A stretch of DNA of 64,000 nt, taken from NCBI GenBank assembly GCA_003194525.1, contig NBIV01000134.1, forward strand, positions 1-64,000, written 5' to 3'. Both the position numbers and the translations under genes were made by a program. Positions 10,738 through 24,195 of this stretch are shown one piece after another. Positions within the stretch are counted from its first letter, which is position 1, and every line of letters begins with the position of its first letter. The notes beneath the pieces are model-generated. The model was not told the DNA's origin and did no database searches. It saw only the letters and a list, made by a program, of their open reading frames with translations. The stretch is from Gracilariopsis chorda (taxonomy: Eukaryota; Rhodophyta; Florideophyceae; Gracilariales; Gracilariaceae).

Positions 10738-12547
10738 TCTCTCCATTATAATGATTTGTTCCTCTATGAGGGGGGTGTTCTTGATTGAATGGAGGCGTTG
10801 CGCCACAAAATCCTCTTGCACGCCCCCGTCTGCCCATCCAAATCGCCCATTTGGCGCAACGCCTCCCTACCATTTAAAAAATTCAGCAGCAGCAGCAGCA
10901 GCAAAGCGTTCAGTTAATTAGCTGCTGCTGCTGCATGTTGACTGTGCAATGGCTGCTGAATGGCTTGCAATACAATCAAATTGTAGTGCCAGCCACTCAG
11001 CAGCAGAAACCCAGCGGTTCATTCCGACACGTGGCAAATTGCACTGCCCCAGTGCAGTACATTCCAACACGTGGCAAATTGCACTGCGGCCAGTGCAGTG
11101 CATTCCAACACGTGGCAAATTGCACTGTGTCAGTACGGACTGGGTGTAGCTGATAAGGGACAGCACAAGCAACACTACAGCCACTTTGTCAAAGTACGGT
11201 CCCCGATCTCAACGTGCAGAACTGCTACGCGAAATACAACTGCTCGTCTTGGATGAGGCGTCCATGCTCTCAAGAAAGCTCTTCGAACTCATGGATGCGT
11301 TGCTCAAAGATCTTCGCTGCAGTGGAATGGAAAACCCACCTCCGTTTGGGGGCTTGACCATCGTTCTATCCGGCGACTACTCCCAGCTGCTTCCAGTGGT
11401 GCCGCAGGTGTACATGGAGGCCGAGCCAAGTGGAAATGTGAGACGAGTGTACACAAACATTCTCAACGAATTGCCGTGGAAGAGTGATCTGTGGACATTG
11501 TGCTCGGTTCAAGTGCTGTACCTCACGGAACAAGTACGCCAAGCGGATGATCCGGCATTTGCGTCGCTGTTACGTTCCATTGCACGAAACACAATATCCG
11601 ACAACGCTCCACTACCACTCAGATCTACCGGTGGCATGCAAACCGCCTACCAATTCCTGTGGAAGTGGCTCACAACACGACGCAAGGAGGATGTGGATCT
11701 CAGCAAAAATGCTCATTGCCTCCACAAATCAGTTGGTCGACGAACATAATGCGGCAGCGCTAGATCTGTTTCCTGGTGAGCGCTTCACTCTTCCGTCAGC
11801 GACAACCGTGCAACCTGTTCGTGGACAGAACCCAGAGTCTGACTTTGCCAGTTCTATCGTCCCCGAGTTTGCATATCAGTATGCGCCTACTGTAAGTACC
11901 GCCTCATAACTTGGACTTGAAGATTGGTGTGCAGTTATGGTCATTCGGAAACGTGCTGCATCCCGCTGTGGTCAACGGAAAGCTGTTCGTAGTCGTGCGT
12001 GTCGATCAATTTTACGATGCAGGTGGCTCGATTCGACGAGAACAGACAGGTGCTCGAACGACAGCTCCTGCATCGTATCGACTTCGAGTTTTCTTTCGCA
12101 GATATTCGCATGATTCGAAGGCAGTTTCCCATTCGTCTCGCGTTTGCAGCTACCGTTCACAAAGGACAGGGAAAGACGTTGGATGGCTTGGTTGTGGATT
12201 GTGCGATCCAACTTCTTCTGCGCTGGTCAGTTGTATGTCGCATTGTCGCGCGTTCGAAGGAACGACCCATTGTGCTGCTCCTGCATGATCCGCAGCTTAC
12301 ACACTCGAATGGCGCACACAATTCATCTCATGCCTGTTCCCCATCGCCAACCCAGTGCTGCCTGAAGCTATTCAGTTCTGCATCCCTCCACAACCGTAAT
12401 CATATCCCTTGCATTCTTTCTTTCATTGAATTAAACTACTTGCTTTTCTGCTTTTGCTTTCTCCACCCTCTTTTTTCCTCACCGCTGTTCATCACTCCTC
12501 CACCGCGGCGCGCAGCGCCGCCCGCGACCGAAGGCCGCTTCCTCTTG
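10738..12547 (+). mobile_element. Array unit 7, type A (1810 bp)
   Basis: Twelve bases longer than the other A units through scattered one-base additions, with no block insertion. Confidence 0.85.
10935..12399 (+). pseudogene. Truncated helicase, unit 7 (type A), many indels
   Basis: Type A helicase with roughly ten single-base length changes, mostly additions in short runs (for example cagcaaaaatg near 11706, actgtaagtacc near 11893, caattttacg near 12010, gtggattgtg near 12198). Motif II, III, V and VI sequences are all recognisable in different frames. Confidence 0.7.
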
Positions 12548-14478
12548 TCTCTCCATTATAATGATTTGTTCCTCTATGAGGGGGGTGTTCTTGATTGAAT
12601 GGAGGCTTTGCGCCACAAAATCCTCTTGCACGCCCCCGTCTGCCCATCCAAATCGCCCATTTGGCGCAACGCCTCCCTACCATTTTAAAAAATTCAGCAA
12701 GCAGCAGCAGCAGCAAAGCGTTCAGTTAATTAGCCTGCTGCTGCTGCACTGTTGACTGTGCAATGGCTGCTGAATGGCTTGCAATACAATCAAATTGTTG
12801 TGCCAGCCACTCAGCAGCAAAACCCGCCTGTTCATTCCGACACGTGGCAAATTGCACTGCGCCAGTGCAGCGCATTCCGACACGTGGCAAATTGCACTGC
12901 GCCAGTGCAGCGTATACTGAAGTTTCATTGCAGACTTGCCTGCAACAGACGTATATACTGCACTGGCGCAGTGCCAAATGCATCTCGCTTGCTGACCCTA
13001 ACCACTGTTTTGCATCCCATTCAGGCTTGGCCAATAGCGCAGTGTCGTAACCTTTTGCTACTTTGGGCACTGTTTGCTGGCCTGGGACGTAGGCAAGGCC
13101 GAGCTCGTGTGCAGGTCGCCACAAGAGTAACCCACTAAGTACCACGGATCTGGGAAAAGTCAGGTGCTCATCTGTGGTATACTGGTCGTTTGACGGCGAT
13201 CAGGAAGTCTGAGGGTTTACCGGACCTAATACCAGCTTGCTGTGCACAGTCCGGGGCGGCCGCCGTGTCGTACCTCTTCGGGCCGGAAAGCACACTTCGG
13301 TGTGTGAGTAAAGGCAGACCAATCCTTACAACCGGACTGCTTCCAGTGGTGCCGCAGGTGTACATGGAGGCCGAGCCAAGTGGTAATGTGAGACGAGTGT
13401 ACACAAACATTCTCAACGAATTGCCGTGGAAGAGTGATCTGTGGACATTGTGCTCGGTTCAAGTGCTGTACCTCACGGAACAAGTACGCCAAGCGGATGA
13501 TCCGGCATTTGCGTCGCTGTTACGTTCCATTGCACGAAACACAATATCCAACAACGCTCCACTACCACTCAGATCTACCGGTGGCATGCAAACCGCCTAC
13601 CAATTCCTGTGGAAGTGGCTCACAACACGACGCAAGGAGGATGTGGATCTCAGCAAAATGCTCATTGCCTCCACAAATCAGTTGGTCGATGAACACAATG
13701 CGGCAGCGCTAGATCTGTTTCCTGGTGAACGCTTCACTCTTCCGTCAGCTACGACCGTACAACCTGACGGTGTACCAAACTCAGAGCCCGACGTCACCAA
13801 TACCTTTGTTCCCGAGTTTGCGTATCAGTATGCGCCTACTGTGTACCGCCTCATAACTTGGACTTGAAGATTGGTGTGCCAGTTATGGTCATTCGGAACG
13901 TGCTGCATCCCGCTGTGGTCAACGGAAAGCTGTTCGTAGTCGTGCGTGTCGATCAATTTACGATGCAGGTGGCTCGATTCGACGAGAAAGAGGTGGAACG
14001 ACAGCTCCTGCATCGTATCGACTTCGAGTTTTCTTTTCGCATATTCGCATGATTCGAAGGCAGTTTCCCATTCGTCTCGCGTTTGCAGCTACCGTTCACA
14101 AAGGACAGGGAAAACGTTGGATGGCTTGGTTGTGGATGTGCGATCCAACTTCTTCTGCGCTGGTCAGTTGTATGTCGCATTGTCGCGCGTTCGAAGGAAC
14201 GACCATGTGCTGCTCCTGCATGATCCGCAGCTTACACCCGAATGCGCACACAATTCATCCCATGCCTGTTCCCATCGCCAACCCAGTGCTGCCTGAAGCT
14301 ATTCAGTTCTGCATCCCTCCACAACCGTAATCATATCTCTTGCATTCTTCTTTCATTGAACTAAACTACTTGCTTTTCTGCTTTTGCTTTCTCCACCTCT
14401 TTTTTTCCTCACCGCTGTTTATCACTCCTCCACCGCGGCGCGCAGCGCCCCGCCGCGGCCGAAGGCCGCTTCCTCTTG
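12548..14478 (+). mobile_element. Array unit 8, type B (1931 bp), mosaic
   Basis: B head and leader. The helicase part mixes B- and A-specific bases (see the gene entry). Confidence 0.8.
13190..14330 (+). pseudogene. Leader-helicase fusion, unit 8, B/A mosaic
   Basis: Open for 225 codons (13190-13867), then out of frame at ACTGTGTACCGCC. Bases up to about 13830 carry the B signature (PNSEPDVTNTF) with some A-type changes, and from about 13840 the A signature (DLKIGVPV... with GCTGTGGTCAAC), which implies recombination or gene conversion inside the helicase. A further deletion (gacgagaaagaggtgg) removes residues near 13986. Confidence 0.65.
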
Positions 14479-16368
14479 TCTCTCCACTCTTAATGATTTA
14501 CACTGTATGAGGGGGTGTTGTTGATTGAAGGAGGCGGTGCGCCAAAAATCCTCTTATGCCCCCGTTACGCCCATGCAAAACGGCCATTTGGCGCAACGCC
14601 TCCCTACCATTTAAAAAAATTCAGCAGCAGCAGCAGCAGCAAAGCGTTCAGTTAATTTGCTGCTGCTGCTGCAAGTTGACTGTGCAATGGCTGCTGAATG
14701 GCTTGCAATACAATCAAATTGTGTGCCAGCCACTCAGCAGCAAAACCTCAGCACGTGGCAAAACACCGCCAGTGCATTCCGACACGTGGCAAATTGCACT
14801 GCGCCAGTGCAGCGTACTGAAGTTTCATTGCAGACTTGCCTGCAACAGACGTATATACTGCACTGGCGCAGTGCCAAATGCATCTCGCTTGCTGACCCTA
14901 ACCACTGTTTTGCATCCCATTCAGGCTTGGCCAATAGCGCAGTGTCGTAACCTTTTGCTACTTTGGGCACTGTTTGCTGGCCTGGGACCTAGGCAAGGCC
15001 GAGCTCGTGTGCAGGTCGCCACAAGAGTAACCCACTAAGTACCACGGATCTGGGAAAAGTCAGGTGCTCATCTGTGGTATACTGGTCGTTTGACGGCGAT
15101 CAGGAAGTCTGAGGGTTTACCGGACCTAATACCAGCTTGCTGTGCACAGTCCGGGGCGGCCGCCGTGTCGTACCTCTTCGGGCCGGAAAGCACACTTCGG
15201 TGTGTGAGTAAAGGCAGACCAATCCTTACAACCGGACTGCTTCCAGTGGTGCCGCAGGTGTACATGGAGGCCGAGCCAAGTGGTAATGTGAGACGAGTGT
15301 ACACAAACATTCTCAACGAATTGCCGTGGAAGTGATCTGTGGACATTGTGCTCGGTTCAAGTGCTGTACCTCACGGAACAAGTACGCCAAGCGGATGATC
15401 CGGCATTTGCGTCGCTGTTACGTTCCATTGCACGAAACACAATATCCACAACGCTCCACTACCACTCAGATCTACCGGTGGCATGCAAACCGCCTACCAA
15501 TTCCTGTGGAAGTGGCTCACAACACGACGCAAGGAGGATGTGGATCTCAGCAAAATGCTCATTGCCTCCACAAATCAGTTGGTCGACGAACATAATGCGG
15601 CAGCGATCTGTTTCCTGGTGAGCGCTTCACTCCCGTCAGCGACAACCGTGCAACCTGTTCGTGGACAGAACCCAGAGTCTGACTTTGCCAGTTCTATCGT
15701 CCCCGAGTTTGCATATCAGTATGCGCCTGGTGCTCATAACTTGGACTTGAAGATTGGTGTGCCAGTTATGGTCATTCGGAACGTGCTGCATCCCGCTGTG
15801 GTCAACGGAAAGCTGTTCGTAGTCGTGCGTGTCGATCAATTTACGATGCAGGTGGCTCGATTCGACGAGAACAGACAGGTGCTCGAACGACAGCTCCTGC
15901 ATCGTATCGACTTCGAGTTTTCTTTCGCAGATATTCGCATGATTCGAAGGCAGTTTCCCATTCGTCTCGCGTTTGCAGCTACCGTTCACAAAGGACAGGG
16001 AAAGACGTTGGATGGCTTGGTTGTGGATGTGCGATCCAACTTCTTCTGCGCTGGTCAGTTGTATGTCGCATTGTCGCGCGTTCGAAGGAACGACCATGTG
16101 CTGCTCCTGCATGATCCGCAGCTTACACCTCGAATGCGCACACAATTCATCCCATGCCTGTTCCCATCGCCAACCCAGTGCTGCCTGAAGCCATTCAGTT
16201 CTGCATCCCTCCACAACCGTAATCATATCTCTTGCATTCTTTTTCATTGAATTAAACTACTTGCTTTTCTGCTTTTGCTTTCTCCACCCTCTTTTTTCCT
16301 CACCGCTGTTTATCACTCCTCCACCGCGGCGCGCAGCGCCGCCCGCGGCCGAAGGCCGCTTCCTCTTG
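14479..16368 (+). mobile_element. Array unit 9, type C (1890 bp)
   Basis: Head is a hybrid of the two head types (TCTCTCCACTCTTAATG). Several short deletions in leader and body. Ends normally with ...TCCTCTTG. Confidence 0.8.
15090..16222 (+). pseudogene. Leader-helicase fusion, unit 9 (type C), with deletions
   Basis: The leader frame stays open to 15335 and breaks at GGAAGTGATC (two bases short). Later deletions near 15446, 15605 and 15728 break it further. From 15483 a 255-codon frame carries motifs V and VI. Confidence 0.65.
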
Positions 16369-18092
16369 TCGGCAGATATGGGGCGTGTAATCTTTTTATC
16401 AACTTGGATGCTTTTTTTGGAATGCGCGTTGCGCGCACGCCCCCGTTGCCCATCAAATCGCCCATTTGGCGCAACGCCTCCCTACCATTTAAAAAATTCA
16501 GCAGCAGCAGCAGCAGCAAAGCGTTCAGTTAATTAGCTGCTGCTGCTGCATGTTGACTGTGCAATGGCTGCTGAATGGCTTGCAATACAATCAAATTGTA
16601 GTGCCAGCCACTCAGCAGCAAAACCCAGCGGTTCATTCCGACACGTGGCAAATTGCACTGCCCAGTGCAGTACATCACCAAATTGCACTGCGCCAGTGCA
16701 GCATTCCAACACGTGGCAATTGCTTGCTGTGCAGTGCACTGGTGTAGCTGATAGGACAGCACAAGCAACACTTCCCGGTTCCGAACTCAACGCTAAACAA
16801 CTGCTCGTCTTGGATGAGGCGTCATGCTCTCAAGAAAGCTCTTCGAACTCATGGATGCGTTGCTCAAAGATCTTCGCTGCAGTGGAATGGAAAACCCACC
16901 TCCGTTTGGGGCTTGACCATCGTTCTATCCGGCGACTACTCCCAGCTGCTTCCAGTGGTGCCGCAGGTGTACATGGAGGCCGAGCCAAGTGGAAATGTGA
17001 GACGAGTGTACACAAACATTCTCAACGAATTGCCGTGGAAGAGTGATCTGTGGACATTGTGCTCGGTTCAAGTGCTGTACCTCACGGAACAAGTACGCCA
17101 AGCGGATGATCCGGCATTTGCGTCGCTGTTACGTTCCATTGCACGAAACACAATATCCGACAACGCTCCACTACCACTCAGATCTACCGGTGGCATGCAA
17201 ACCGCCTACCAATTCCTGTGGAAGTGGCTCACAACACGACGCAAGGAGGATGTGGATCTCAGCAAAATGCTCATTGCCTCCACAAATCAGTTGGTCGACG
17301 AACATAATGCGGCAGCGCTAGATCTGTTTCCTGGTGAGCGCTTCACTCTTCCGTCAGCGACAACCGTGCAACCTGTTCGTGGACAGAACCCAGAGTCTGA
17401 CTTTGCCAGTTCTATCGTCCCCGAGTTTGCATATCAGTATGCGCCTACTGTAGTACCGCCTCATAACTTGGACTTGAAGATTGGTGTGCCAGTTATGGTC
17501 ATTCGGAACGTGCTGCATCCCGCTGTGGTCAACGGAAAGCTGTTCGTAGTCGTGCGTGTCGATCAATTTACGATGCAGGTGGCTCGATTCGACGAGAACA
17601 GACAGGTGCTCGAACGACAGCTCCTGCATCGTATCGACTTCGAGTTTTCTTTCGCAGATATTCGCATGATTCGAAGGCAGTTTCCCATTCGTCTCGCGTT
17701 TGCAGCTACCGTTCACAAAGGACAGGGAAAGACGTTGGATGGCTTGGTTGTGGATGTGCGATCCAACTTCTTCTGCGCTGGTCAGTTGTATGTCGCATTG
17801 TCGCGCGTTCGAAGGAACGACCATGTGCTGCTCCTGCATGATCCGCAGCTTACACCCTCGAATGCGCACACCAATTCATCTCATGCCTGTTCCATCGCCA
17901 ACCCAGTGCTGCCTGAAGCTATTCAGTTCTGCATCCCTCCACAACGTAATCATATCCCTTGCATTCTTCTTTCATTGAATTAAACTACTTGCTTTTCTGC
18001 TTTTGCTTTCTCCACCTCTTTTTTCCTCACCGCTGTTCATCACTCCTCCACCGCGGCGCGCGCGCGCCCGCGACCGAAGGCGCTTCCTCTTG
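16369..18092 (+). mobile_element. Array unit 10, variant type A' (1724 bp)
   Basis: The head is replaced: it begins TCGGCAGATATGGGGCG instead of TCTCTCC, and the type II unit expected before it is missing. Leader shortened; rest of type A retained. Confidence 0.75.
16550..17983 (+). pseudogene. Truncated helicase, unit 10 (type A')
   Basis: The stretch encoding SKYGPRSQRAEL is altered or lost; LLVLDEAS (motif II) is still readable but out of frame with the rest. A 389-codon frame (from a non-ATG at 16814) covers motif III to the end, the longest single frame among the array copies. A lost C in the stop region (acaacgtaatc) extends it to 17983. Confidence 0.7.
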
Positions 18093-20023
18093 TCTCTCCA
18101 TTATAATGATTTGTTCCTCTATGAGGGGGTGTTCTTGATTGAATGGAGGCTTTGCGCCACAAATCACTCTTGCACGCCCCGTCTGCCCATCCAAATCGCC
18201 CATTTGGCGCAACGCTCCCTACCATTTAAAAAATTCAGCAGCAGCAGCAGCAGCAAAGCGTTCAGTTAATTAGCTGCTGCTGCTGCATGTTGACTGTGCA
18301 ATGGCTGCTGAATGGCTTGCAATACAATCAAATTGTTGTGCAGCCACTCAGCAGCAAAACCCGCCTGTTCATTCCGACACGTGGCAAATTGCACTGCGCC
18401 AGTTGCAGCGCATTCCGACAGTGGCAAATTGCACTGCGCCAGTGCAGCGTTTATACTGAAGTTTCATTGCAGACTTGCCTGCAACAGACGTATATACTGC
18501 ACTGGCGCAGTGCAAATGCATCTCGCTTGCTGACCCTAACCACTGTTTTGCATCCCATTCAGGCTTGGCCAATAGCGCAGTGTCGTAACCTTTTGCTACT
18601 TTGGGCACTGTTTGCTGGCCTGGACGTAGGCAAGGCCGAGCTCGTGTGCAGGTCGCCACAAGAGTAACCCACTAAGTACCACGGATCTGGGAAAAGTCAG
18701 GTGCTCATCTGTGGTATACTGGTCGTTTGACGGCGATCAGGAAGTCTGAGGGTTTACCGGACCTAATACCAGCTTGCTGTGCACAGTCCGGGCGGCCGCC
18801 GTGTCGTACCTCTTCGGGCCGGAAAGCACACTTCGGTGTGTGAGTAAAGGCAGACCAATCCTTACAACCGGACTGCTTTCAGTGGTGCCGCAGGTGTACA
18901 TGGAGGCCGAGCCAAGTGGTAATGTGAGACGAGTGTACACAAACATTCTCAACGAATTGCCGTGGAAGAGTGATCTGTGGATATTGTGCTCGGTTCAAGT
19001 GCTGTACCTCACGGAACAAGTACGCCAAGCCGATGATCCTGCATTTGCGTCGCTGTTACGTTCCATTGCACGAAACACAATATCCAACAACGCTCCGCTA
19101 TCACTCAGATCTACCGGTGGCATGCAAACCGCCTACCAATTCCTGTGGAAGTGGCTCACAACACGACGCAAGGAGGATGTGGATCTCAGCAAATGCTCAT
19201 TGCCTCCACAAATCAGTTGGTCGATGAACACAATGCGGCAGCGCTAGATCTGTTTCCTGGTGAACGCTTCACTCTTCCGTCAGCTACGACGGTACAACCT
19301 GACCGTGTACCAAACTCAGAGCCCGACGTCACCAATACCTTTGTTCCCGAGTTTGCGTATCAGTATGCACCTACTGGTGTACCTCCTCATAACTTGGATT
19401 TGAAGATTGGTGTGCCAGTTATGGTCATTCGGAACGTGTTGCATCCGGCTGTGCTCAACGGAAAGCTGTTCGTAGTCGTGCGTGTAGATCACTTTACGAT
19501 GCAGGTGGCTCGATTCGACGAGAACGGACAGGTGCTCGAACGACAGCTCCTGCATCGTATCGACTTCGAGTTTTCTTTCGCAGACATTCGCATGATTCGA
19601 AGGCAGTTCCCTATTCGTCTTGCGTTTGCAGCTACAGTTCACAAAGGACAGGGAAAAAACCTTGGATGGCTTGGTTGTGGATGTACGATCCAACTTCTTC
19701 TGCGCAGGTCAGTTGTATGTCGCATTGTCGCGCGTTCGAAGGAACGACCATGTGCTGCTCCTGCATGATCCGCTGCTTACACCCGAAAATGCGCACACAA
19801 TTCATCCCATGCCTGTTCCATCGCCAACCCAGTGCTGCCTGAAGCTATTCAGTTCTGCATCCCTCCACAACCGTAATCATATCTCTTTCATTCTTCTTTC
19901 ATTGAACTAAACTACTTGCTTTTCTGCTTTTGCTTTCTCCACCCTCTTTTTTCCTCACCGCTGTTTATCACTCCTCCACCGCGGCGCGCAGCGCCGCCCG
20001 CGGCCGAAGGCCGCTTCCTCTTG
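18093..20023 (+). mobile_element. Array unit 11, type B (1931 bp)
   Basis: Type B with scattered one-base deletions. Ends normally before TCTCAACACC. Confidence 0.85.
18727..19876 (+). pseudogene. Leader-helicase fusion, unit 11 (type B)
   Basis: Differs from unit 15 by a missing A near 19190 (agcaaatgctc), two extra A near 19655 and a few others. Otherwise the B signature throughout. Confidence 0.7.
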
Positions 20024-21960
20024 TCTCAACACCCCACTCTTAATGATTTACACATGTATGAGGGGGTGTTGTTGATTGATAGGAGGCGGTGCGCCAATTA
20101 ACCGCTCTGTATGCCCCTCTACGCGCATGCAAAACTGCCATTTGGCGCAACGCCTCCCTACCACTTAAAAAATTCAGCAGCAGCAGCAGCAGCAAAGCGT
20201 TCAGTTAATTTGCTGCTGCTGCTGCAAGTTGACTGTGCAATGGCTGCTGAATGGCTTGCAATACAATCAAATTGTTGTGCCAGCCACTCAGCAGCAAAAC
20301 CCCGCCTGTTCATTCCGACACGTGGCAAATTGCACTGCGCCAGTGCAGCGCATTCCGACACGTGGCAAATTGCACTGCGCCAGTGCAGCGTATACTGAAG
20401 TTTCATTGCAGACTTGCCTGCAACAGACGTATATACTGCACTGGCGCAGTGCCAAATGCATCTCGCTTGCTGACCCTAACCACTGTTTTGCATCCCATTC
20501 AGGCTTGGCCAATAGCGCAGTGTCGTAACCTTTTGCTACTTTGGGCACTGTTTGCTGGCCTGGGACCTAGGCAAGGCCGAGCTCGTGTGCAGGTCGCCAC
20601 AAGAGTAACCCACTAAGTACCACGGATCTGGGAAAAGTCAGGTGCTCATCTGTGGTATACTGGTCGTTTGACGGCGATCAGGAAGTCTGAGGTTTACCGG
20701 ACCTAATACCAGCTTGCTGTGCACAGTCCGGGCGGCCGCCGTGTCGTACCTCTTCGGCCGGAAAGCACACTTCGGTGTGTGAGTAAAGGCAGACCAATCC
20801 TTACAACCGGACTGCTTCCAGTGGTGCCGCAGGTGTACATGGAGGCCGAGCCAAGTGTAATGTGAGACGAGTGTACACAAACATTCTCAACGAATTGCCG
20901 TGGAAGAGTGATCTGTGGACATTGTGCTCGGTTCAAGTGCTGTACCTCACGGAACAAGTACGCCAAGCGGATGATCCGCATTTGCGTCGCTGTTACGTTC
21001 CATTGCACGAAACACAATATCCGACAACGCTCCACTACCACTCAGATCTACCGGTGGCATGCAAACCGCCTACCAATTCCTGTGGAAGTGGCTCACAACA
21101 CGACGCAAGGAGGATGTGGATCTCAGCAAAATGCTCATTGCCTCCACAAATCAGTTGGTCGACGAACATAATGCGGCAGCGCTAGATCTGTTTCCTGGTG
21201 AGCGCTTCACTCTTCCGTCAGCGACAACCGTGCAACCTGTTCGTGGACAGAACCCAGAGTCTGACTTTGCCAGTTCTATCGTCCCCGAGTTTGCATATCA
21301 GTATGCGCCTACTGTAGTACCGCCTCATAACTTGGACTTGAAGATTGGTGTGCCAGTTATGGTCATTCGGAACGTGCTGCATCCCGCTGTGGTCAACGGA
21401 AAGCTGTTCGTAGTCGTGCGTGTCGATCAATTTACGATGCAGGTGGCTCGATTCGACGAGAACAGACAGGTGCTCGAACGACAGCTCCTGCATCGTATCG
21501 ACTTCGAGTTTTCTTTCGCAGATATTCGCATGATTCGAAGGCAGTTTCCCATTCGTCTCGCGTTTGCAGCTACCGTTCACAAAGGACAGGGAAAGACGTT
21601 GGATGGCTTGGTTGTGATGTGCGATCCAACTTCTTCTGCGCTGGTCAGTTGTATGTCGCATTGTCGCGCGTTCGAAGGAACGACCATGTGCTGCTCCTGC
21701 ATGATCCGCAGCTTACACCCTCGAATGCGCACACAATTCATCCCATGCCTGTTCCCATCGCCAACCCAGTGCTGCCTGAAGCCATTCAGTTCTGCATCCC
21801 TCCACAACCGTAATCATATCTCTTGCATTCTTTTTTCATTGAATTAAACTACTTGCTTTTCTGCTTTTGCTTTCTCCACCCTCTTTTTTCCTCACCGCTG
21901 TTTATCACTCCTCCACCGCGGCGCGCAGCGCCGCCCGCGGCCGAAGGCCGCTTCCTCTTG
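20024..21960 (+). mobile_element. Array unit 12, type C (1937 bp)
   Basis: C head and leader, A-like helicase end. Confidence 0.85.
20668..21813 (+). pseudogene. Leader-helicase fusion, unit 12 (type C)
   Basis: Single-base losses near 20758, 20857, 20979 and 21616 break the frame; a 262-codon frame from 21059 includes motif V. Confidence 0.65.
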
Positions 21961-22397
21961 TCTCAACACCCCACTCTTAATGATTTACACATGTATGAGG
22001 GGGGTGTTGTTGATTGATGGGAGGCGGTGCGCCAATAAACCGCCCTGTATGCCCCTCTACGCGCATGCAAAACTGCCATTTGGCGCAACGCCTCCCTACC
22101 ATTTAAAAAATTCAGCAGCAGCAGCAGCAGCAAAGCTTCCTGCTTACTGGCTGGCACTCCCATAATGACTGCAGTGCCACCCAGTTACACAGAGCAACGT
22201 GTCGCGCTTCCTCATCATTGGCTGCACTGCAGTCAATTTAGCCACCTAGGCGCCGCGCGCCCCGTGGTTCTACGAGCGCTATAGCGAGCGCAAGCGAGCA
22301 AAGTGCTCGGAGAGCCTCCGAACGCTACGAAATACACAAAGCTACAAAACCAACGCGGCGCGCAGCGCCGCCCACGGCCGAAGGCCGTTTCCACTTG
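21961..22397 (+). mobile_element. Array unit 13, type II (437 bp)
   Basis: Matches unit 2, with the GC palindrome reduced by one base at about 22257. Confidence 0.85.
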
Positions 22398-24195
22398 TCT
22401 CTCCATTATAATGATTTGTTCCTCTATGAGGGGGGTGTTCTTGATTGAATGGAGGCGTTGCGCCACAAAATCCTCTTGCACGCCCCCGTCTGCCCATCCA
22501 AATCGCCCATTTGGCGCAACGCCTCCCTACCATTTAAAAAATTCAGCAGCAGCAGCAGCAGCAAAGCGTTCAGTTAATTAGCTGCTGCTGCTGCATGTTG
22601 ACTGTGCAATGGCTGCTGAATGGCTTGCAATACAATCAAATTGTAGTGCCAGCCACTCAGCAGCAGAAACCCAGCGGTTCATTCCGACACGTGGCAAATT
22701 GCACTGCCCCAGTGCAGTACATTCCAACACGTGGCAAATTGCACTGCGCCAGTGCAGTGCATTCCAACACGTGGCAAATTGCACTGTGTCAGTACGGACT
22801 GGGTGTAGCTGATAGGGACAGCACAAGCAACACTACAGCCACTTTGTCAAAGTACGGTCCCCGATCTCAACGTGCAGAACTGCTACGCGAAATACAACTG
22901 CTCGTCTTGGATGAGGCGTCCATGCTCTCAAGAAAGCTCTTCGAACTCATGGATGCGTTGCTCAAAGATCTTCGCTGCAGTGGAATGGAAAACCCACCTC
23001 CGTTTGGGGCTTGACCATCGTTCTATCCGGCGACTACTCCCAGCTGCTTCCAGTGGTGCCGCAGGTGTACATGGAGGCCGAGCCAAGTGGAAATGTGAGA
23101 CGAGTGTACACAAACATTCTCAACGAATTGCCGTGGAAGAGTGATCTGTGGACATTGTGCTCGGTTCAAGTGCTGTACCTCACGGAACAAGTACGCCAAG
23201 CGGATGATCCGGCATTTGCGTCGCTGTTACGTTCCATTGCACGAAACACAATATCCGACAACGCTCCACTACCACTCAGATCTACCGGTGGCATGCAAAC
23301 CGCCTACCAATTCCTGTGGAAGTGGCTCACAACACGACGCAAGGAGGATGTGGATCTCAGCAAAATGCTCATTGCCTCCACAAATCAGTTGGTCGACGAA
23401 CATAATGCGGCAGCGCTAGATCTGTTTCCTGGTGAGCGCTTCACTCTTCCGTCAGCGACAACCGTGCAACCTGTTCGTGGACAGAACCCAGAGTCTGACT
23501 TTGCCAGTTCTATCGTCCCCGAGTTTGCATATCAGTATGCGCCTACTGTAGTACCGCCTCATAACTTGGACTTGAAGATTGGTGTGCCAGTTATGGTCAT
23601 TCGGAACGTGCTGCATCCCGCTGTGGTCAACGGAAAGCTGTTCGTAGTCGTGCGTGTCGATCAATTTACGATGCAGGTGGCTCGATTCGACGAGAACAGA
23701 CAGGTGCTCGAACGACAGCTCCTGCATCGTATCGACTTCGAGTTTTCTTTCGCAGATATTCGCATGATTCGAAGGCAGTTTCCCATTCGTCTCGCGTTTG
23801 CAGCTACCGTTCACAAAGGACAGGGAAAGACGTTGGATGGCTTGGTTGTGGATGTGCGATCCAACTTCTTCTGCGCTGGTCAGTTGTATGTCGCATTGTC
23901 GCGCGTTCGAAGGAACGACCATGTGCTGCTCCTGCATGATCCGCAGCTTACACACTCGAATGCGCACACAATTCATCTCATGCCTGTTCCCATCGCCAAC
24001 CCAGTGCTGCCTGAAGCTATTCAGTTCTGCATCCCTCCACAACCGTAATCATATCCCTTGCATTCTTCTTTCATTGAATTAAACTACTTGCTTTTCTGCT
24101 TTTGCTTTCTCCACCCTCTTTTTTCCTCACCGCTGTTCATCACTCCTCCACCGCGGCGCGCAGCGCCGCCCGCGACCGAAGGCCGCTTCCTCTTG
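22398..24195 (+). mobile_element. Array unit 14, type A (1798 bp)
   Basis: Same length as units 1 and 3. Cleanest A copy after them. Confidence 0.85.
22595..24048 (+). pseudogene. Truncated helicase, unit 14 (type A), one frameshift
   Basis: Only one break is visible: a lost G near 23008 (ccgtttggggc against ccgtttgggggc), separating a 139-codon frame with motif II from a 345-codon frame (23011-24048) with motifs III, V and VI. As units 1 and 3 are intact at this base, the ancestral type A frame was probably open from 2562-equivalent to the final stop, about 484 codons. Confidence 0.8.
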
